Below are positions 59,499 through 64,000 of a stretch of DNA of 64,000 bases, in pieces. The stretch covers positions 4,226,501 to 4,290,500 of the forward strand of contig NZ_JAZIFY010000001.1 of the NCBI RefSeq assembly GCF_036634195.1, in the 5' to 3' direction. The stretch comes from Streptomyces sp. P9-A4. GTDB taxonomy: Bacteria > Actinomycetota > Actinomycetes > Streptomycetales > Streptomycetaceae. A program made the position numbers and the translations under genes. The notes beneath the pieces are model-generated. The model did no database searches. It saw only the letters and a program-made list of their open reading frames with translations, and had not been told where the DNA came from. Numbering within the stretch: the stretch's first letter is position 1; the number at the start of each line of letters is the position of its first letter.

Positions 59499-59882
59499 TT
59501 GCCGACTGGCAAGGTCAAATGGTTCAACAGTGAGAAGGGCTTCGGCTTTCTCTCCCGTGACGACGGCGGCGACGTCTTCGTCCACTCGTCGGTGCTCCCT
59601 GCCGGAGTCGACGCACTGAAGCCGGGACAGCGGGTCGAGTTCGGAGTCGTCGCGGGACAGCGCGGCGATCAGGCGCTGTCCGTCACGATCCTCGACCCGA
59701 CCCCGTCGGTCGCCGCGGCGCAGCGCCGTAAGCCCGACGAACTGGCGTCCATCGTGCAGGACCTGACGACGCTCCTGGAGAACATCACACCGATGCTGGA
59801 GCGCGGTCGCTACCCCGACAAGACGCAGGGCGCGAAGATCGCGGGCCTGCTGCGCGCGGTCGCGGACCAGCTGGACGTCTGA
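59499..59882 (+). CDS. Cold-shock domain protein with rebuilt 5' end
   Basis: 127 residues: CSD RNP motifs KGFGFLSRD and VFVHSSVL at residues 10-35, then a longer actinobacterial C-terminal helix domain (KPDELASIVQDLTTLLENI). The start is now TTG, with GAGGGAG 10-15 bases upstream from element 2. MPTGKVKWF is encoded TTG-CCG-ACT, while the stranded native start uses GTG-CCT-ACC for the same residues. RNA chaperone; its promoter is now provided by element 2. Confidence 0.9.
   Translation: MPTGKVKWFNSEKGFGFLSRDDGGDVFVHSSVLPAGVDALKPGQRVEFGVVAGQRGDQALSVTILDPTPSVAAAQRRKPDELASIVQDLTTLLENITPMLERGRYPDKTQGAKIAGLLRAVADQLDV
59508..59515. other. attR core of element 2
   Basis: GGCAAGGT, direct copy of the attL core. 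The element arm to its left supplies TTG-CCG-ACT, coding the same M-P-T as the native start. Confidence 0.85.
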
Positions 59883-59912
59883 TTCCTCGGCTGAGCCCTC
59901 TGGCGGTCCCGG

Positions 59913-60767
59913 CTACGGGAACGCGAGCGCGTCCGGGCCGAGGGGCGGTACGAGTCCCTCGGCCGCGGCGCGGGTGAGCAGCCCGCGGACCGCCGCGTAG
60001 CCGTGCTCGCCGAGGTCGGCCGTGAACTCGTTCACGTACAGCCCGATGTGCTGGTCGGCCACCTTCGGGTCCATCTCCTGCGCGTGCTCCAGGACGTACG
60101 GGCGGGAGGCCCCGGGGTCGTCCCAGGCCATCCGTACCGACGTCCGGGCCGCGTCGGCGAGCCGCCGCAGCGTCTCCTCGCCGAGGGACCGGCGGGCGAC
60201 GATCGCACCGAGCGGGATCGGCAGCCCGGTCGTGGACTCCCAGTGCTCGCCCATGTCGGCGAGGCAGTGCAGCCCGTAGTTCTCGTACGTGAAGCGGGCC
60301 TCGTGGATGACGAGCCCGGCGTCGACCTTGCCGTCGCGCACGGCGGGCATGATCTCGTGGAACGGCATCACGACGACGTTCCCGACCCCGCCCGGCACCT
60401 GTTCGGCCGCCCATAGCCGGAACAGCAGGTACGCGGTCGAGCGCTCGCTCGGCACCGCCACCGTCTTCCCGGCCAGATCGGCACCGGTCCCGGCCTCCCG
60501 GGTCAGTACGAGCGGCCCGCAGCCCCGGCCGAGGGCGCCGCCGCAGGGCAGCAGCGCGTACTCGTCGAGGATCCAGGGCAGCACCGCGTACGACACCTTG
60601 AGGACGTCGTGGCCGTCGGCGCCGCTCTCCGCCCAGCCGTTGGTGATGTCGATGTCGGCGAAGGTCACGTCGAGGCGGGGCGCGTCGGGGACACGGCCGT
60701 GGGCCCAGGCGTCGAAGACGAAGGTGTCGTTCGGGCAGGGCGAGTAGGCGATCTTCAACTTGCTCAC
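59913..60767 (-). CDS. mqnD: 1,4-dihydroxy-6-naphthoate synthase
   Basis: 284 residues with the MqnA/MqnD fold (periplasmic-binding-protein-like). KIAYSPCPNDTFVFDAWAHGRV, ITNGWAESG and LVIHEARFTYENYGL are the MqnD landmarks (Pro-Asn-Asp-Thr near the start, His-Glu-Ala in the middle). It makes 1,4-dihydroxy-6-naphthoate from cyclic dehypoxanthinyl futalosine in menaquinone synthesis. The ATG overlaps the mqnB stop by four bases. Confidence 0.92.
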   Translation of the reverse strand: MSKLKIAYSPCPNDTFVFDAWAHGRVPDAPRLDVTFADIDITNGWAESGADGHDVLKVSYAVLPWILDEYALLPCGGALGRGCGPLVLTREAGTGADLAGKTVAVPSERSTAYLLFRLWAAEQVPGGVGNVVVMPFHEIMPAVRDGKVDAGLVIHEARFTYENYGLHCLADMGEHWESTTGLPIPLGAIVARRSLGEETLRRLADAARTSVRMAWDDPGASRPYVLEHAQEMDPKVADQHIGLYVNEFTADLGEHGYAAVRGLLTRAAAEGLVPPLGPDALAFP

Positions 60768-61603
60768 GACGGCTCCAGCTCCACGAAGACGGTGCTGCTC
60801 AACAGCTCGAAAGTGCGCCGGAGCGCGGCCAGGGCCTCGCCGATGCGCCAGGCGGCGCGGTCGCGGGGGCCGACGGCGTTCGACACGGCCCGGATCTCGA
60901 CGACCGGCAGGCCGTACGCGGCGGCGGCCTCGGCGACGCCGAAGCCCTCCATCGCCTCGGCGGCGGCTCCGGGGTGCCGCTCCGCCAGCTCTGCGGCGCG
61001 CGCGGCGGTACCGGTGACGGTGGAGACGGTGAGGACGGGCGCGACGGTGTATGGCGGTCCGCCGGCGTCCAGGGCGGCGGCGATACGGCCGGTCAGCGCG
61101 TCCGGTACGGGGTGGGCCGAGCGCCCGAAGCCGAGCTCCTCGACGGTCAGGTACCCGTCGGGGGTCTCCGCGCCGAGGTCGGCGGCGACGAGGGCCGAGG
61201 ACACGACGACGGACCCGAGGGGGGCGAGGGGCTGGAACCCGCCGGCGATCCCGGCGGAGACGACCAGGTCGTAGGGCCCGGGTGAGGGACGGTCGGTCCG
61301 GGGGCCGGTGCCGGTGTCCGTGCCCGTTCGGGCGCCGGGGTCCGTGCCGGTGAGCGAGGCGTACGCCAGCGCGGTCCCGGTCGAGGCGGCGACGGCGGCG
61401 GGGCCGACCCCGCCGACGAGCACGTCGATCCGTACGGCCCCGGTGCCGCCCGTGTGGCGGCGCAGGACGAGGCCGCCCGGCAGCGGAAGCGGCTCGGGGC
61501 CGCCGAGGCCGGGGGAGAGGCCGAGGCCCGCGGAGACGGAGTCCGCCTCCGCCGCCACGGCCGTCACGATCAGGATCCGGTGGATCCGATGGTCGGGGAC
61601 CAC
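60764..61603 (-). CDS. mqnB: Futalosine hydrolase
   Basis: 279 residues, nucleoside phosphorylase/hydrolase fold: ILIVTAVAAEADSV at the start, VVSAGIAGGFQPLAPLGSVVVSS in the centre, AAEAMEGFGVAEAAAAYGLPVVEIRAVSN for base binding and WRIGEALAALRRTFELL at the end. It releases hypoxanthine from futalosine. A strain-specific Gly-Thr/Arg-Thr insertion of about 20 residues (GTDPGARTGTDTGTGPRTDR) follows the first domain. GTG start. Upstream of mqnD in the same operon. Confidence 0.9.
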   Translation of the reverse strand: MVPDHRIHRILIVTAVAAEADSVSAGLGLSPGLGGPEPLPLPGGLVLRRHTGGTGAVRIDVLVGGVGPAAVAASTGTALAYASLTGTDPGARTGTDTGTGPRTDRPSPGPYDLVVSAGIAGGFQPLAPLGSVVVSSALVAADLGAETPDGYLTVEELGFGRSAHPVPDALTGRIAAALDAGGPPYTVAPVLTVSTVTGTAARAAELAERHPGAAAEAMEGFGVAEAAAAYGLPVVEIRAVSNAVGPRDRAAWRIGEALAALRRTFELLSSTVFVELEPS

Positions 61604-61610
61604 CGGAGGA

Positions 61611-62090
61611 TCAGGATTCCTTCTTCAGCTGGAAGTGCCAGATGCCGGTCAGCTTCTTGCCGGTGTTCTCGACGATGGTCACCTGGGTCTGGCTGGCGGG
61701 CTCGCCGGACTGGCTGGAGAAGAAGGCGCTGGCCGGAATGGTCCGGTACGTCTTCTTGTACGGCTCGGGCTCGGCCTGCTGGCCGCCGAGGAAGATGGTC
61801 CAGCCGTGGTCCGCGATCTCGGGGTCGACCCCGAAGCGGATCTTGTCGTCCATCGCCACGGTGATGGACTTCTCGGCCTTCTTGTTGAGGCACTGCTGGA
61901 TCTGCGACTCCTTGATGGCGTCGCCGTCGTTGTAGCAGGCGGCCTCGGAGTGGACCGAGTCGGTCCCGACCGTCAGGGTCGCGATCGGAGTCGGCTTGTC
62001 GCAGGCGGAGAGTACGAGGAGCCCGGCGGAGACGGCCCCGAGGGCGACGGCGGCCCGGCGGCGCGAGCCGGTGAAGAACGCAACGGTCAT
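61611..62090 (-). CDS. DUF2771-type lipoprotein
   Basis: 159 residues. Signal with lipobox LLVLSAC (Cys about residue 30), then DKPTPIATLTVGTDSVHSEAACYNDGD, matching actinobacterial DUF2771 proteins. WTIFLGGQQAEP and the final GKKLTGIWHFQLKKES look like an Ig-like beta fold. It lies seven bases before mqnB and is probably in the same transcript. Role unknown. Confidence 0.82.
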   Translation of the reverse strand: MTVAFFTGSRRRAAVALGAVSAGLLVLSACDKPTPIATLTVGTDSVHSEAACYNDGDAIKESQIQQCLNKKAEKSITVAMDDKIRFGVDPEIADHGWTIFLGGQQAEPEPYKKTYRTIPASAFFSSQSGEPASQTQVTIVENTGKKLTGIWHFQLKKES

Positions 62091-62234
62091 GAGCCGAAGG
62101 CTATCGGGCCGCCGCGCCCGCGCCACGCGGGGGTACGGCGTGCCGCCTTCCGGCACCGGATGGCGGCACCCGGGCCGCCGACGGCGAGGCCACCCGGGGG
62201 CTGACCCGGACACCACGCGGACCTCCATCCGGGG

Positions 62235-62352
62235 CCACCCGGACTTCCGTCCGGGCCCCTCGGGTGGCCCGCCCCGGAGGCCACCCGGACTTCCGTCCGG
62301 GCCCCTCGGGTGGCCCGCCCCGGAGGTCACCCGGACTTCCATCCGGGCCACC
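62235..62352. repeat. 46-bp tandem repeat, 2.6 copies
   Basis: Units at 62235-62280 and 62281-62326 are identical (CCACCCGGACTTCCGTCCGG and onward); a third is cut short with two changes. Each unit contains nested hairpins (CCCGGACTTCCGTCCGGG). It lies between the MFS gene stop and the DUF2771 start, so may serve as terminator. Confidence 0.85.
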
Positions 62353-62377
62353 CAGGCCGCCGCCCCTGGCCCGCCCG

Positions 62378-63757
62378 CTAGCCCACCCGCGTCTTGGCCC
62401 GCCCCTTCGGGCCCGGTCTGCGGCGGGCCTCCGCCAGCAGGCCGCGCACCGCGAGCAGCGCGCCCAGAGCCAGGATCGCCGCCGCCACGGCCATGCCCAG
62501 GGTGCCGTTCAGCGGCAGCGCGATGCCGATCCCGCCGCCCACCACCCACGCCATCTGCAACGCCGTCTCGGACCGCGCGAACGCCGACGTCCGTACGGCC
62601 TCCGGCACGTCCCGCTGGATCAGCGCGTCCAGGGACAGCTTCGACAGCGCCTGCGTGAGCCCCGCGACCGCGCCGAGCACGGCCACCATCACGCCGCCGA
62701 AGAACACCGCCGTCAGGATCGCCGTACCGCAGACCACGCTGATCATGGTGGCGATGATCACCTCGGGCCCGTGCCCCCGGTCCCGCAGCAGCGAGCCCAT
62801 CGCCGTACCGCTCGCGTTGCCGACGCCCGCCGCCACGCCCACGATCCCCAGCGAGACGGCGGCGCTCTGCCCGGGGAGCGGGTGCTCGCGCAGCAGGAAC
62901 GCCAGGAAGAAGATCAGGAAACCCGACAGCATCCGCTGCGCCGCGTTCGCCTCCAGACCGTGCAGCACCGAAGGCCCCACCGTCCGCAGGCTCGGCTTCC
63001 GCTCGCCGTGCGTCAGCAGGTGCGCCCGCCGCTCGCCCTTCGCCGAGTCCACCTTCGGCGGCATCCGCAGCGCCCAGAACGTCCCGAGCAGGAACAGCGC
63101 GCACGCCCCGTACAGCGGATACCGGGGCCCCAGCAGTTGGAGCCCCGCCCCGACGGGAGCGGCTATGCCCGTCGCGAGCAGCCCGGCGAGGGTCACCCGG
63201 GAGTTCGCCTTCACCAGGGAGAAGCCCGGTGGCAGCAGCCGGGGCACGACCGCGCTGCGCACCACCCCGTACGCCTTCGAGGCCACCAGGACCCCCAGCG
63301 CCGCCGGGTACAGCTCGAGACCGCCCGTCGCCACCGCGCCCGACATCATGATCGCCAGGACCGCGCGGGTCACCATCGCGCCCGCCATCGCCGCCCGCCG
63401 CCCGTGCGGGATGCGGTCCAGGAGCGGACCGATCACCGGGGCGAGCAGGATGAAGGGGGCCATCGTGACGGCGAGGTAGAGCGCGACCCGGCCCCGGGCC
63501 TCGTCCGTCGGCACCGAGAAGAACACCGTGGAGGCGAGCGCGACGGTGATCATGACGTCCCCGGCGCCGTTCACGGCGTGCAGCTCGATCAGTTTCCCGA
63601 GCCCCGACTCGCCCGCGCCGTGCGCGTGGGTCGCCTTGCGGATCCCCTTCGCCGTCCCCGTGAAGGGCAGGTGCAGGGCATGACCGACCCTCCGGCCCGC
63701 TCGGCGGAGCGGTCCGGCATGATCTTCGGATCGTGCGGGGGACCGTGCGGCTGCCAC
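62378..63757 (-). CDS. MFS transporter
   Basis: About 459 residues with twelve predicted membrane helices. Recognisable parts: HAHGAGESGLGKLIELHAVNGAGDVMITVALASTVFFSVP, LAPVIGPLLDRIPHGRRAAMAG and GVVRSAVVPRLLPPGFSLVKANS. A common actinobacterial single-gene transporter. The start is uncertain: I use the GTG at 63757, but ATG 63835 is the farthest in frame. Substrate unknown. The bases from 63836 to the end hold no clear gene. Confidence 0.8.
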   Translation of the reverse strand: MAAARSPARSEDHAGPLRRAGRRVGHALHLPFTGTAKGIRKATHAHGAGESGLGKLIELHAVNGAGDVMITVALASTVFFSVPTDEARGRVALYLAVTMAPFILLAPVIGPLLDRIPHGRRAAMAGAMVTRAVLAIMMSGAVATGGLELYPAALGVLVASKAYGVVRSAVVPRLLPPGFSLVKANSRVTLAGLLATGIAAPVGAGLQLLGPRYPLYGACALFLLGTFWALRMPPKVDSAKGERRAHLLTHGERKPSLRTVGPSVLHGLEANAAQRMLSGFLIFFLAFLLREHPLPGQSAAVSLGIVGVAAGVGNASGTAMGSLLRDRGHGPEVIIATMISVVCGTAILTAVFFGGVMVAVLGAVAGLTQALSKLSLDALIQRDVPEAVRTSAFARSETALQMAWVVGGGIGIALPLNGTLGMAVAAAILALGALLAVRGLLAEARRRPGPKGRAKTRVG

Positions 63758-64000
63758 TCCGTCATAGTGCCCCACCGGCGCGCCCGGCGAACCGTGGCGC
63801 GGCGGTGAGGGCCCCTTCTCGACCGCCTCAGGCACCCACTTCGACCGCCTCCGACGCCCTTCTCGGCCGCCTCCCGGTGTTCGTGATCCGGGCCACTTGG
63901 GGCGGGCATGTGGGCTGAGGCCCGCGAACGGGGTAGCGTGCGTAGCGCGTCACCGGCGGAAGCTCCCGGCCGCGCGCCTCTTCGGCATCCCGCAGAATGG

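Larger units (their letters stand above)
53102..59515. mobile_element. Integrative element 2 (serine integrase), inserted in a cold-shock gene
   Basis: Bounded by GGCAAGGT at 53102-53109 and 59508-59515. The left outside is the native start of the cold-shock gene, the right outside is its body. The joined inner arms make an attP with matching ends GTGTGC (59492-59497) and GCACAC (53127-53132), equally spaced about the core. Cargo: integrase, a possible defence gene between IS ends, a frameshifted XRE-TPR regulator, a MITE-split gene, a small Cys protein and a resolvase fragment. So many broken genes suggest a decaying or immobile element. Confidence 0.9.

Noticed and set aside
62235..62352. 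CRISPR-like repeat
   Set aside because: 46-bp units abut without spacers; only 2.6 copies.

Overview
The window is high-GC DNA with strong third-position GC bias, frequent GTG starts, several start codons lacking a ribosome binding site (probably leaderless) and gene content (paralogues of mycothiol genes, futalosine-pathway menaquinone genes, an XPB helicase next to a helicase-C protein, BlaI/M56 and CsoR/CopA modules) that together point to a Streptomyces or close relative. It is chromosomal sequence carrying two integrated mobile elements.

Layout. 1-6.6 kb: the 3' part of a Ser/Thr kinase, small proteins, a LysE exporter, and a TetR/pirin/metallo-beta-lactamase-fold group sharing an ACTGAAC-type operator. 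6.8-17.5 kb: an unusual block encoding a PIG-L deacetylase, an asparagine-synthetase-like amidotransferase, a PrpF-like isomerase, a degenerate short-chain dehydrogenase, a methionyl-tRNA-synthetase-like enzyme without KMSKS, an MshA-like glycosyltransferase whose start codon lies in a 21-bp perfect hairpin, a small secreted peptide and two paralogous LuxR-type regulators. Glycosyltransferase plus deacetylase plus tRNA-synthetase-like ligase is the logic of mycothiol synthesis, here with a MetRS-type rather than a CysRS-type ligase. 17.5-21 kb: Fur-family regulator, methyltransferase, GNAT, M56 peptidase and BlaI. 21.1-26.5 kb: copper regulon (CsoR, CopA, CopZ, a His-rich extracytoplasmic protein, a small Cys protein, three CsoR-type operators), then CutC. 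26.7-33 kb: phosphotransferase, DHFR-like, VOC, HelR-like helicase and XPB helicase.

Element 1 (33028-44773, about 11.7 kb) is a serine-integrase element inserted between the first codons and the body of the XPB gene. The attachment cores (TGGACGAT), the abandoned native start of xpb at the far end and a reconstructed palindromic attP all agree. Inside it, a Tn554-like transposon (three tandem tyrosine recombinases, a TnpC-like protein and one unknown passenger) interrupts a small serine resolvase gene. Other cargo is a zinc-ribbon protein, a DUF5919-type regulator and two small proteins.

45-53 kb is chromosome again: helicase-C protein, a repeat-rich membrane protein, a FecCD-type iron uptake operon with an iron box, a HAD hydrolase and a small membrane protein. 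Element 2 (53102-59515, about 6.4 kb) is a second serine-integrase element, inserted at codons 4-6 of a cold-shock gene. It carries a possible ABC-3C-type nuclease/defence gene bracketed by IS ends, a frameshifted XRE-TPR regulator, a gene split by a MITE and a resolvase remnant, so it is decaying. Both elements rebuild the 5' end of the gene they entered, and element 2 does so with synonymous codons. 59.5-64 kb: cold-shock protein, mqnD, mqnB, a DUF2771 lipoprotein and an MFS transporter. No tRNA, rRNA or CRISPR array was seen.
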